Source: Whalleya microplaca (lineage: Eukaryota > Ascomycota > Sordariomycetes > Xylariales > Xylariaceae). From it: DNA of 64,000 bases. A program made the position numbers and the translations under genes. The notes beneath the pieces were generated by a model. It was not told the DNA's origin, ran no database searches, and was given only the letters and a program-made list of their open reading frames with translations. Shown one piece after another: positions 36,090-48,093 of this stretch. The stretch spans positions 682,001-746,000 of the forward strand of contig MU385719.1 in NCBI GenBank assembly GCA_022497155.1, read 5' to 3'. Each line of letters begins with the position of its first letter. Within the stretch, counting starts at the first letter, position 1.

Positions 36090-37963
36090 GATAGAGCAAT
36101 CTGAGGCGCGGCAATCTAGTCTCTGGGCGTTGAAAATATATTGGAATTAAATAAAATGGTTAATGTGTGTGCCAGTAATCAACATCATTTCTTAATTGAA
36201 CGTAACCTTAGTGAGATTTTGAGTTGTAAACTTGATTACACAGAACGAAGCTCAAGTAGGGAGGTTAGACAGTTGTTGAAATTCTGCCAACTTTGCCTTA
36301 TCAAAAACCATCATACAGGACCTTGTTGACAGACACTTTTGATCGAACCCATCTAAATCAAGCCTAAGTATGTAATAATTAGATTCCGGCCAGTAACGAA
36401 GGTTATGCTATTGAATCTCACCATCTCCAACATTTCGTTGTCAACCAACGTACATGAATAGGGCCTATAGTAGGATATCTAGGAACCCCCCAATAATACA
36501 GATATAGTCCCGGCTATTGGCGGGTTCGGCTCAAGGTCTCAGAACAAAAACCACAGGGTCATACTTCTAGCGTCCACTCACGCTTCTATCCGCTACGAAC
36601 ACCATATGAAACATATTTCACTTCCACGTTTCCATTGTCTTGCAAGTGCCGCAGTTACTAGATCGTGGATCAGTACACTGGCACAGGGTGTCCGAGCTTC
36701 GTAGAGTATACAAGGTTTTGCTTCCTTGTGTAGTCATTCAAAGCTCCCGGAGATACGGATCTGAACTACACGTGTAAGTAGCACGACATAAGCATGGCAA
36801 CTAGCTTATTCGATAGTTGCTTCAACTGGGCTGACTGGAATCTCGTCATCAAAGATGATTAGCCCATATTGATATTTTGTAATTAGACTACATTGGTCAC
36901 GCAACTGCAGTGTTCAGGGGCAGAAGGAGTTATCGATGCAATGGAATAAGCTAACTTCTTAAATCCGACAGCTCGCTCTCAGTAGATCTGGATGGACGAA
37001 GCGGTGAACACCAAGGGCAAAGAGATCAGACGATTTCGTATGTAATGTTCGCTCCCAGATCTACGCGGATGACAAACGCTGAGGTGAATGCAACGAGGGT
37101 CTCATGCCGTCACTCTGCACGCAGAAAGGCACTTACATACGTTAAGGCTTCGTGATAACCCTACCATGACAGTGCCGCCAGCTTTACAACGTAGACCTTC
37201 ACTTATTATAGGCGAAGAACACTACTTAAAATCAACTAGTGAATAACATACGAGCTGAGTGTAGCTCTAGGCGTTTTGTCCACCTAAAAGTTAAGGTTCC
37301 TATGCTCTCTACGTCTTGGACTCCAGTATTCCATCCATCTCTGCCTCCTACTCAAGCCGGGCCATTAGTAGGCAGTGGCAACAGCGGCCGGAACAACAAT
37401 AAATCCAAACAAATCCAAAATATAATTGGCAAAAACAACAACCCAAAATCACCTCTTATCCTTCCCTCCATCCGCTGTAAAAACTGCTGGTGTGATTTCC
37501 TAGTCTAGAAGGGAATATACGCTGATATATGATGAATTAACCCCATGCTAATGCATTGCGATAAAATGTATTACCAAAATAATTGCAAAATCGTAGATGC
37601 CGAAAAATTGTGTTGCTAGTTCTATCCTCAGGCTAATTTGGCAGTTGCCAGATTGTATGTGTCACGGTGGAGAAGAACTCCACGAGTGAAACTTGCCGCA
37701 GTTTTGTTTGATGCACATTATGTCGGAACCTCAATTGAGTCCACAACCGCAGTGCACCTTTCCGAGCACCGGGAGCGACTAAAAGAGGTGGTAGATTTAG
37801 AGGTATGCAAGACAAACAAAAATGTATAACTGAGTATAGTAGAAGAAATAGTAAATGAAGGGCAAAGCAGTATGAGGCTTCGTCATTACATCGTATAGAT
37901 TTGATTTGAGTTCGCAAATCTGGGTATCGTTGGTATCGTAGTTGCCGCACTTAAAAGAAATGT
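36090..37963. other. Convergent intergenic region
   Basis: About 1.9 kb between convergent genes. No gene, repeat or RNA could be supported. Confidence 0.45.
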
Positions 37964-39723
37964 CTAGACTTCTTGGATCCATATCTAAGTAGTCTGGTTA
38001 GCAGATGCTCGTTTACTGAGGGTATTCATCTCACTCACCTCCATCTTGCCTATATCCTGCCTTTGCTTTCGTGCCAACTGCTTTACGCTCATCATAACCA
38101 TATCGAGATCGTCTTGGTCTCCCATCGTGATCATTTCGGACTGTGGTGCATCTTCATCACGCACTTTGATCTTGAAACGCCGTCGTAGACCAAACTTGTC
38201 GCGAATGCGATCTACCAAATCGGTAAACTCCACAGCGGTACCGACCATTATGTATCGAACATCTTCGGAATGCACCTTGATGCGGACTTTGCGGATATCT
38301 GGTCTTCTCGATCCGCCTCGCGTGGAGCCAGATACGGAAGAAGTTCCCGGGCGTCGGGTTGATACCATCTCGAATTCGCCCTCGTCGAAGGAATCGTACT
38401 CGCTACCATCCTCTTCCTCTTCGATATACCGTGGTTGATTCCGGCGGGTTGAGCCATTTGACCTGCTCCCAGCTCCATACATGTCGTACACATCATCTGG
38501 ATAACCATCATCATCCATCCTTGAACGTTGACTTCTCGCGTCAGATCTTGAATAGGTTCGTTGAGGCGGTGATCTGGCTTCAGATGCGGATCGGCTAGGT
38601 CCCCTACGATCACTCTGGGGGGAACTTGTCTTATCATAGCGGTTGCTCTTCCCGGCGGATTCGGGGATTTGCAACCTAGTTGGCACTGGTTTGGGTCCGT
38701 TACGAACCGAAGCACCTCGGCTCATTGTAGCAGGTTTGTCATTCTCGGGTGGTGGTGTTGGTGGGAAAGCATTACGGCCATTAGGAGGTTCCGATTGTTG
38801 CCTCTTGCTCTGTATTCCAGGCTTGACCAGATTGGTGGCAGCGAATGAGATGTTGTCTGTCGGGCGGTCATCCTTTGCAGCATCCCTTCCAGCATTTTTA
38901 ATTTCGGACCCAGCGAAACCCGTGAACGCATTCGCCCTGTCTGAAGCTGCGACTAAGCGAGCCTTGCCTAGGTAATCCTTCGTCTTCAAGTTTCGCACTT
39001 TAGCCTCGTTAGGTCGGTACACAACCCCGACGGGGATCGAGAATACGGTGTAGCCCTAGTGAATTGTTAGATCGAATCTTAAATATTCAAGAACCATCCA
39101 TACCTCGGCTTCTTCTCTGATAGCTTCATCAATGACATTGTGATCTTCAACAACCTTCTCTTTCACAGCGTATTCCAAATCCTGTAAACCGGCCTCCTTT
39201 TGCTGCAAATATATGTAGCAGAGACCCCGATTGAACAATACTTCACACGAGTATAACTTAAACAGAAGACCTAGTTGTGCGTAATCGATCATCGTGTTGC
39301 CTCTCAGGTATAGCAAGGTATCGTTGAAGTTCGCCAATGCCTCCTCAAAGTCACCCAATAGGAAGTTTGAAACGCCTTGTTGAAAGTAAGCCACCGCAAG
39401 GTACATATCTAAACGGATTGCTCTCTGGTAACATTCGACCTAGATTACAGAATTTAGCAATGCACGGATGGAAATTAGGCATACCTATTCACTTACAGCT
39501 TTCTCGTGTTCACCTAGAGTTGCGTGGATCACGCCCATGTTGAATAAAATCTTGGAGGTATCCGCGATGCCCTCGAATTCCTTCAGCGCCTCCTCGAATT
39601 CATTGTTGTCGTACCGGCCGAGGGCCGACACCCACGACTCTATTTCCTGGTGCGAGTTAGCGTCCAATGCTGGTAACGATTTCGTATCGAGATTGGGTCA
39701 TATCCTACCTGCTTCAAAGACAT
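37964..39723 (-). CDS. noxR: NADPH oxidase regulator NoxR (p67phox-like)
   Basis: Cytosolic activator that works with Rac to switch on NoxA/NoxB for superoxide production in hyphal fusion, fruiting and plant infection. Five exons, 39709-39723, 39497-39646, 39104-39439, 38039-39055 and 37964-37984, give 512 residues. The first exon encodes only MSLKQ and the last only IWIQEV plus the stop; both were placed because the result matches the standard NoxR ends. TPR helices cover about residues 8-130 (EALANFNDTLLYLRGN, CEVLFNRGLCYIYLQ), followed by the conserved EEAEGYTVFSIPVGVVY activation region, a disordered Pro/Ser/Arg-rich middle, and a C-terminal PB1 domain at about 415-490 with an acidic patch. 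The PB1 domain is known to bind Cdc24 or BemA. Confidence 0.95.
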
Positions 39724-42700
39724 TGTATCGCCGATACGAGCGGTAAATTAGTTGCACAATTGCTTTGTCCAGAAAGCAAAGGCTTGAGGCCGCTCCTTTC
39801 GGAGAGTTCAATGTCCAGAATTTCCACTCGTTTTAGACCAATCCAGTACAATCTCGATTGCTAATCGTATCCTTCAACCGAGAGAGGTTTTGGGATTTTA
39901 GGAGTCGGTTGTGCTTGTCAAAATCGTCGTCCTTCCGAGTCCACAGTTCGTAGAAACTCCCCCGCTTTCGCTATTGACAAGTTATTGTGATAGTCTTGGC
40001 TGCCAGCTGGCGATTCGACCCAGTTGTGATATATGGTAACAATCAAGTCTTCAATATTCCTTTTTGAACGAGATCACAGAGCGAGTTGGGCTGCAGCCTG
40101 ATAGTAATCTACAGCGTGGTGAAGTCAGGATCCAGGAGACTTGTTGGTGCCAGAGACGGATCCTGCGGCGCTTGTAGGAGGCGGGAAAAAGAAGGGTCGG
40201 GGTGGTGGTGGGATAATATGTAGGTACAGATGCACAACTGCCACGAGCTAACAAGGTGGACCTGCGTGCCGGGAAGCGACAGAAGACTCTCGAAATTAGA
40301 TTAAACCAAGGTGGCTAAGGTAGTTTTCTTCGCACAGCAAGGAATTGATTAGGCCGGTGATGGGATAGTAGTCTTGTAGTCAGGCATGGGCGAATGGAGA
40401 GGTTAATGAGTGGATGAACAGTCAGACTACGAAGCCAGCGCGTACAGGAAGACTGAGAGTGGACGAGAGCGGAAAAGACAGTAAATGGCTAAGGACGAGA
40501 CCTTTGGTGCCAAGATGGGGGCATCGGACGGGAAAGAGACAGGCAAATCTGGGTCAGAGCTGCGACAGGCTGGGAATCATGCAGTCTTGTACGTATGTAC
40601 ATATATGTAGGTATGTATAAGTAGACATGTATATAGTAAGGCTTTGCGATGGTAATGCGAGGGGATATGGACCATGGAGTACATGCCCTGGTGCGGGCGG
40701 TCAAAACGACGATGATGCCAACCAGGGTCCAAACGTAGGGTGAACAGGGGCAGGGATTGATCTACGGAAGGGGGCCATTATGTGGTGGGTGAGCCCTGAG
40801 CCCTGAGCGCTGGCGAGAGCGGCTGCTGGTCTTGCCTTGCTTGGGACGGCGATGAGGTGGTTGGCGTTCGAGGCGTCATTCGAGTTGCCATGATTGAACA
40901 TGACAACAACATGTTGGTTTGTCTCAATCTACAAGTTAACGGCCTCGGCGACTTCAAGCTTACAAGCAGTCGAGCAAGGCCGCTTGCCGCGTTCCTCTTC
41001 GCTAATTTTTGGCATCAGCCAGGCAGCCGACTGATCTCAGCATCCAGCAGGAGCACATATAGCTGTTATTACGCAGCGTCTCAACTTGGAACTTATCAGG
41101 ATAAAAGGATGGCCAATATGAGAGGGTAAGTAAGCTCTAGACGCTGCCCAGGACTTCTTGATCCCCAAATCCTGAATAAAGCCTCCCTGACCACCGCCAC
41201 AACTATCGATTCCCCCTGTGATGGCATCCTACCAGACACTCGTCCGTGATTCGCCTCGAGTCTGCACGCAGTAGTTGATGATGACGGCCTCAAAGGTGAT
41301 GCCGAGGACACTTGCCCTGCAACCAAGCAAATAGACTGAGAGATCATCATAACGAGTACTTTGTACGTGCAAGGTAAGGTCAAGTGCTTTCGGGGGTTTG
41401 ACTATGTTCGACCTTTTCTCACGCAGCAAGTGTTCCATCAATGGCTTGAATGAGTAATGATTGGTTGACAAGTCTTCGACGTAGTGCCGAGGGGTCGGGA
41501 TGCCAGATGCCAGGGCGCGTAAATTGTGGCTCTGCCCCGTGTCTCTATTATGTGCATACGTATGCACTAAACGATACCTATAGTATAGCTTCATCTGCTG
41601 TATGTACAACATTGAGGCAGGTAGCTATCCGTCCTGATGGAAAGTGCATGCAGCTTGTTTAGGTATCGTGTCACCTTCGAGAATACAGGCGTCCATTCCC
41701 CCATTGCTTGAGGTACTTCATATCATTCATCTCAGACCCAAAGAGGCAATTCTCTCCTCTCATTGTCCCCTTTTATGCCCTCAATTGGCACTTCTGCTGT
41801 AATTACGCGCCGACAAGCCACATAGTTCGTGTGACCACGTGTGACCGTTGTTCATCACTACATATGCAAAGTGATTGAAATATAAAGCACCTGATCTAAG
41901 GACAATCTGAGCTATTTATCGTGACTCGGCATCTAAGCTATTCTATTCCTACTTCCTTTCTTCTTGCATGCCGGATCTATCGGAATATACTTAACTATGC
42001 ACGATGTGTCTAGTGAGATCGGAAAAGCTAATCTTGCAGAACTGTCATTCCCATGATGTTGGATCATGACTGCCTCCAAGACTCTAATATGGTATTACAG
42101 CATAGGCTAGCCTGGAAGGTAGGTACGCACTTCCAAAGATGAACACGTTATTCATCTGATGCTTAGAAAGGCTTGCATTGTTTCGAATCCCATAGGTCTT
42201 AGACCCGTGTGTTTGCAACTGAGAACTTCCATGACTTCTTTCTATCTTCTAAGCTTTCCTATCTTCACTTAAGCTCTTGATAAGGCGCAATGCAGCCGTG
42301 GCGTGAATGTACGCGGGTGGCCTTTAATGCATGAAGGTACCGATCATCTAGTACTGGGTATCTAAGGGGAAGAAGCAAAGGACTTACTTAATAGGTGATC
42401 CACCCCGGCTGTCGCAGTCTGTTACGAAACTCGCTTCCCTTCACCCCGTTTGAAGACTACCGTGTCGGAGTAAAACTACCACTAGGTAGCCTGTCTTCCC
42501 GTCAAAATCCAGATCGATTTCCCACTATAGACAAGGAAGTCCGTGCTATTGACCAAGCACTCAAAAGACCGGCATGTCAGGATAGCCGGTCGACTTTTGG
42601 GAGGAAAAGACAGGAGATGCGCGTTTGGCGTTTGATAGTCGTCGACGGTTGGCGGCAAGCAACGGATCGGATCTTCATCAGAAACATGATCCTTCCAGAA

Positions 42701-44164
42701 GCCTCATCAAATACACATAGCTGTGAGGATTTTGCCGTTGGCGCTTTGGAGGATCGAAACTTGGGAATTCCTTAAACAAACATTCTGGAAGGCCCGGAAT
42801 CCCACGTACAATGCCGACCGATGGTAGTAGCATCATAAGGCTGTTTAAGGCTATTGATCCTTCGCCTGCATGCAATCTCTAAAGGGCTAAAGCAGGTGCT
42901 GAATCCTCGATACTATAAATCAATTCTGCGAGTGCAGAGCCTCTTGTCTTTGTTGGGTTTGGAATATGTCAATTCGTAATCCCTGCTAACTTCGGCAACC
43001 ACCGACTCTGCCCTGTCGTCCTATGTTATGTCTGTTCTCACTAATTGATACCAGCTCCACGTGTTCTGTGTCAAACCAAGTGGATCTGTTAGCGTTTTCT
43101 GACAAGATCTGCTTCATGTTTGAGCTTTGTGGGCAGTACTGAGCAATAAGGTTATCCTAGCTTATGCTTATAGTGGTTAGTAATGATTCACTCTGAGAGC
43201 TCTATGTAGATTACGCACGTTAGCTCTTCCTACAGGAAGACCACAATGGATAACCGCAACGAATTACCCATCGCTGAACTAGTAAGAGGTGTTAGTTTTA
43301 GCCAAGCTTCTGTCTTCAGTTCGGACCAAAAAGCTTGGCTTGCTGAAACCCCTACAAGCCAAGTATCTTAACAATCCATTATAAAAGTATGGATGACACG
43401 AACGACTACATCTATGTTGAAGTATTCAACATGTTCTAGCATACGCCTAGCATTCTTACTAGCACTCACGATGTAAGAAGCTACAAGAACACTAACCACT
43501 ACCTACATAAGCATCGTATCCTCAGGGCAAGGTTTCGTTTGGTTCACTTGGCAACTACCTTAATAAGTTGTATTTTGTATGCCTCCCGACCCAAGCAACT
43601 TGGCGTGATATTCTCTGTCATAAGACGGAAGTGGCGTGGTAGGATTGTGGTGCCATTATCTGAGAATATCGCACGACGCCGTGGAGCTGTGCCGGAGATG
43701 TTCGGGGACTTGGGTTCCAATGTCACTGGATAGAGTTTCCCGTCCAAACGAATCGAACGACATGATCAGAGTAGATCCATCATCTGATAATGTAACCCCC
43801 CGTCTCGGTCTGCCAGTGCCGAGTCGTGACAATGACACCTACCGTGGCCAATCATCATGCTACGGATCGCGCCGCAACGAGTTGCTTTGCTTGTCGTCCA
43901 GATAAGAATTGGTCCCTGAATCGGCGTGCAGCAGCTCCACGAGCTACTGATATCCATTTGCAACGTTAAACTGGTCAACGGGAGCTATTTTATAGCTCCG
44001 CATGATGTAATTAGTTGGGACGAGTCTAAACACACAGCAGATTGAGACCTATTGTGACTTCATGGCATTGTCTCTTGGCCTAATGCGGAGGGTGGTTTAA
44101 GTTTAACAGACCTGATAGGTGATGTCTGGGGTAACCCGCGAACAGGTACCAATCCAATCAAAGT
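39724..44164. other. Long gene-poor region
   Basis: About 4.4 kb upstream of noxR and downstream of CCS with no supported gene. It includes a degenerate direct repeat near 43.6-43.8 kb (separate entry). A plus-strand frame at 42395-42775 runs 126 residues but shows no domain. Confidence 0.4.
43625..43830. repeat. Degenerate direct repeat, two units
   Basis: Units at about 43625-43700 and 43735-43830 share the ordered pieces CCAT-ATCTGA-AAT, an interrupted CG-rich middle and G(T/C)GCCG-G. Both strands stay open over the first unit. Identity is estimated by eye at about 60-65 percent. Confidence 0.3.
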
Positions 44165-45447
44165 TTAGATCATACCCTTCTTCACCTCATCTTTTCTCTC
44201 CTCCCAAAGGGTCTTCCCGGTACACGAGCAGACAGTCTTGTCGTTGTCCCACATTCCGGCGCTTCTTGCAATGACTCCAACTACGGTGTTCTCGTCGTTC
44301 TTCAACTCCGCGTCCCCCTCCTTATGTCTCGAAACAACCATCGCATGTCCAATCACTTCCCATACCTGGAAGGGGTGATCCAGGAATACCGCTCCTCGGC
44401 CATCTTTTCCAATCTCCACGGTTCCAAGAATCCCACGAGGCTGTGTCGTGCCGCTACCTCCTGCCCACACGGGGCCTGTAGAAGTGGCACCAAACTTAAG
44501 GTCGCCGTATTCACGTATGCTGGCCGTGTATACACCAGGCGTAACGCCACGCACCGTTAAGTCCACGAGTGTCGTCTCCGGGGAAGCCTGCACCATACGT
44601 GCTAAGCCCCTGACCTCCCTATCGCTAACCCCTGATCCTTCAGTCGAGGCCTCTGGGGCTGAAGCGGGAACCAACGCCTCACCACCTTCCTCATTGCGAT
44701 GATATGTCTCAAGAATACATACAGCTGCACCTAAATAACACCTATATCAGCTAACCGAAGGAGTTGTTTGTGATTTTCCAAGATTGCAGGAGCTGGGAAC
44801 CAAGCCGAGGCTTCTCGACAGAATTGTAGATTTGAGACGAAGTTGGCAGGCTTCTTCTGCATGGTAATATGGATCAAAATAGCTATCGTTTTCATATGTT
44901 CGTGATATTGAGACAGAAGGAATTGGTATCTCCAACTCACTGTTCGATGCGCCCGATCCTCGTAGGATGGCGTCTCGACCTGTTGCCTCAATGGCGCTTA
45001 CAATTGCAGACGGCGCAGCTATTCAAATTTCATCGTGTTAGTTCATATTTCATCATGGCCAACCAACACATCCTAGATCCAAGGCTGGCTATAGCGGCCG
45101 CACTAGTTACAAGAGGGTGCGCTCTTACCGGTTCCTTCAACTGCTACCAACTGATCTTTGAGGTTGGCGTCGACCTTGGTGATGCCATCGAGGCTGTACA
45201 GCGAATCTGAAACAGATTTGACACAGCCATCACATGTCATGGGCACAGCGAATAAGGTCTAAATAAGTTGTTTCGTGTTTCATCAGCTTGGACTTTCTTT
45301 TCTCCTGTCCTATCATCTATGTAGGCAGTGAACTCCAGCGCCAACCCAACTGGGTGGACAGGCTTAGAGATCTCTATTTGAAAACAGAAATGTGTATGTA
45401 GACATACGGACCTGAAAAGGCGTCTTGACTTTAGTTTGCGTAGCCAT
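44165..45447 (-). CDS. ccs1: Copper chaperone for Cu/Zn superoxide dismutase (CCS)
   Basis: Delivers copper to and forms the disulfide in SOD1, in the cytosol and the mitochondrial intermembrane space. Exons 45412-45447, 45129-45258, 44941-45018 and 44165-44730 give 269 residues from the ATG at 45447. Domain 1 is an HMA fold with the copper site MTCDGC (residues 19-24). Domain 2 is SOD-like (VIGHAMVVSRHKEGDAELKND, GVIARSAGMWDND). The C-terminal tail carries CSC in KTVCSCTGKTLWEERK, the CxC of domain 3. The same frame is open upstream and an ATG at 45606 would add 53 residues with an Arg/Ser-rich start and a hydrophobic stretch like a mitochondrial leader. The start is therefore uncertain. The gene is divergent from the uL13m gene. 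Confidence 0.93.
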
Positions 45448-45837
45448 GTTGTCGGTGGCGACGGGGTTCTTGTTCGAGTGTAATAGTTTATCCCGCTTAT
45501 AACGGAACGAATCGTGGAAATAGGACCCGGCAATGACACCAACAGAGAAGGATGTTGTCGCGGTAGCAAAGGAGCGGAATGAGATACCGTGAAAATATCT
45601 CAGCATAGTACTTCTCAAAGAAATGAATTGGTGAAAGGAGTCATGACTATTGTTGGCATGGAATGAAGAAACCGTCACTTACACAAGCGAATCCACCTTT
45701 AACGGGTCGACATCGCAATGAGCGGAGGTTGCTTTGAAATCGCCTTTTAGCTACACCCGCATCTAGCGCAATCGGGTTCGGCCCTCGGCGCTTATCAGCA
45801 TGAGCAGATAAGTTACATAAGTACTTGTCGTTATCTG

Positions 45838-45843
45838 CACGTG
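45838..45843. promoter_or_regulatory. CACGTG hexamer in the CCS/uL13m divergent promoter
   Basis: Single CACGTG core between the start codons of ccs1 (45447 or 45606) and the mitochondrial ribosomal gene (46064). Nearby TTATC and AGATAAG match GATA-factor sites. Use is inferred. Confidence 0.3.
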
Positions 45844-46063
45844 ACTACCCGGGGCATCGGTTCTCTTATCGGATCAATTGGCCTTGGCACCAAAGCCTCC
45901 GAGCTCTCCCACCGAGAATAATCGAGATTCCCAATAATCGACAACCAACGCGACGTCAATCTGGAAAGGTCTACCATACAGGACCTCGATTGCACATCTA
46001 GTCATATCTGGCTGGCAGATTGAGTCATATTAGGGGGGACAAGGTCCCTCGAGAGGCGCCAAC

Positions 46064-46680
46064 ATGTCGCAGACAATCGGTGTGGTAAGCTCCTCATGAC
46101 CTCTACAAACTTCCTGTATGACAGACAGCGAGAGCCGACGCTCACGGACAAACCTTTGCAGACCAAGCTTGCCTACACGCGTGCATGGCACCACATATCA
46201 GCCTCGAAGCCGCACCCAACACTCTCGACGCAGCCGAATGTGACGCCGCCTTCGCTAGGGCGGCTTGCCTCGCGCATTGCCGTGATCCTCATGGGCAAGC
46301 ACAAGCCGATCTGGGACCCGTCGACGGACTGCGGCGACTACGTGGTGGTGACTAACTGCGCGGCGCTGTACACGACGGGCAATAAGAAGTGGCAGAAGAC
46401 GTACTACCGCCACAACACGCGCCCCGGTTCCCTGCGCTCCGTCACCATGGACGTGCTCATGGCCAAGTTCGGCGGTGCCGAGGTTCTTCGCAAGGCCGTG
46501 AGTGGTATGCTGCCCAAGAATCGACTGAGGGATAAGCGGCTCGCTAGAATGAAGGCGTTCGAGGGCGAGGCCCATCCGTATAAGCGGAATCTGCTTCGGT
46601 TTGGTGGTGTCGTGGTTGGACGGGAGGGCTGGGAAGAGGCTGCCAAGGCTATCAGAAAGGCGGATATGGAGAGGATATAG
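46064..46680 (+). CDS. Mitochondrial large-subunit ribosomal protein uL13m (Mrpl23)
   Basis: Component of the mitochondrial 54S large subunit. Exon 1 (46064-46084) encodes only MSQTIGV and exon 2 (46162-46680) the rest; a 77-bp intron with GTAAGC donor separates them; total 179 residues. The uL13 fold is plain: WHHISA near the N-terminus, LGRLASRIAVILMGKHKP, CGDYVVVTNC, then YRHNTRPGSLRS and a basic MLPKNRLRDKRLARMK stretch, all diagnostic of the family. The short first exon is supported by matching phase and the typical fungal start. Exon 2 is GC-rich. The gene shares a promoter region with ccs1 and converges on uricase. Confidence 0.94.
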
Positions 46681-47138
46681 TATAGGATAGAGGCGTGAAT
46701 GGATATTTCGTCGGCCAGCATTGAAGATATGAAACGGCCCTTAAGATCGATGCCTGCCGAGTGAGACTTGGTTCTGTATATATGCCTTGTATCACAACGT
46801 GTATAATGAAAGCATCTCATGATACCAGTCTGCAATGATCTTACAAGTGACTTCTATGATAGACAGAATCAACATTAGCCTTGAATAAGGTTATGGTCCT
46901 ACAGGGACAAACAAGAGGGTTGTGACACCAAAACACAACATTAGCTAAGTTGCAAGATATTACGTAACGAAGCTTCATTGGTATGGTATCTACATATGAC
47001 AGACACCATGGTCTCTAGAGCGATACAGTCAATTAATTCCTTCATTAACCACCAGGCTTGCCCAAACAATCTTAGCTCGAATAGCGAAGTAAGTCATACC
47101 AGTACGCCGGTTCATGATACACATAATCTAACAGCAAC
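46681..47138. other. Convergent spacer between uL13m and uricase
   Basis: Holds two 3' ends; no gene seen. Confidence 0.5.
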
Positions 47139-48093
47139 CTACGAGCGCGAAACTTCGCACTTGATAAGGCCATTGGGCCCAGATTGGGGAGCGTAAACCT
47201 CCGCATCCTTGCCGGTGTTCTTGAGCCCCTTGTGCCAGGAGAGATCTATAATTCAATGGTCAGAACTTCCCCTAATCAATTCATCGCATGTTTGAAGAGA
47301 ATCTCGACTTACCGATCTCAAAGTAATGTTTGTTAGGCAGCGTGTACGTAACCGTCGCAACCTCGGGCACAGCCTCGAGGATCTGCTCGGACATCTTGTA
47401 CATGGTGCCCTGGACCGAGGGGCTATCCTCCTCAGCAAAGGTCTTCATCGTGATCTTCCGGGCATCATTGAAAGCCTTGTCAAACTTGGGCACATCAGCC
47501 TGGACCGCCGCTAGGCTCGGGAAGGTGTTCCACTTCCACGTAGCATCGACGTCGGTCGACAAGATGCGGTCCCAGGTCTCGCCCAGCGTCGTGAACTCGT
47601 CCCGCACGAAGCCGTGGAACTGCGACCCCGTGCTCTTGAGCACCAGGAGTCCGGCAATGCCGCTCGTGATCTCGTGCCCCTCGCGCGTGATGCGGGCCTC
47701 CACGTTGCGCGTCTCCTCGCCGTCGCGGTAGAAGCTGTGCGGGTGCTCCTTGCCGTCGATGACCATGCGCGTCCAGCGCTTCACGACGAGCTTGACGTTG
47801 GCGACGTCGATGTGCGCGTACGTGTCCAGGAAGTGCTGGCCCAGGATGCTGGCGTACAGCTCCGGCGGGTTCACCGGGTGCTCCTTCGCCTTGATGTAGA
47901 TGGTGTTCTTGATGGAATCCGTGGCCACGACGACGCTGTTGTCGGCCTTCGTGTATGACGTCTCGATCTTGCCCTCGAGCAGACAGCACACGGTCATCTC
48001 CGTCACCGTGTGTGTACCCGTCGCCTCATCCCGGTGAACCTTGTACACACGGACATTGTCCTTTCCGTAGCGCGCTGCTGAGACGACAGGCAT
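47139..48093 (-). CDS. Urate oxidase (uricase)
   Basis: Oxidises urate to 5-hydroxyisourate with O2, yielding H2O2, in purine degradation; normally peroxisomal. Exons 47313-48093 and 47139-47245 are joined by a 67-bp intron (GTAAGT donor) to give 295 residues. The N-terminus MPVVSAARYGKDNVRVYKV carries the catalytic lysine K11, and VVVATDSIKNT carries T58, the partner threonine. The second half has GSQFHGFVRDEFTTL and the conserved YFEIDLSWHKGLKNTG segment spanning the splice junction. The chain ends CEVSRS; this is not a canonical SKL-type PTS1, although the residue before the stop could be followed by a missed exon. Upstream lies a long gene-poor stretch with its promoter. Confidence 0.95.

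Noticed and set aside
42175..42200. TTTCGAATCCC resembling a tRNA T-loop
   Set aside because: No acceptor, D or anticodon stem can be folded around it.
42395..42775. 126-residue plus-strand frame
   Set aside because: No domain, no splice partners, and codon use not clearly coding.
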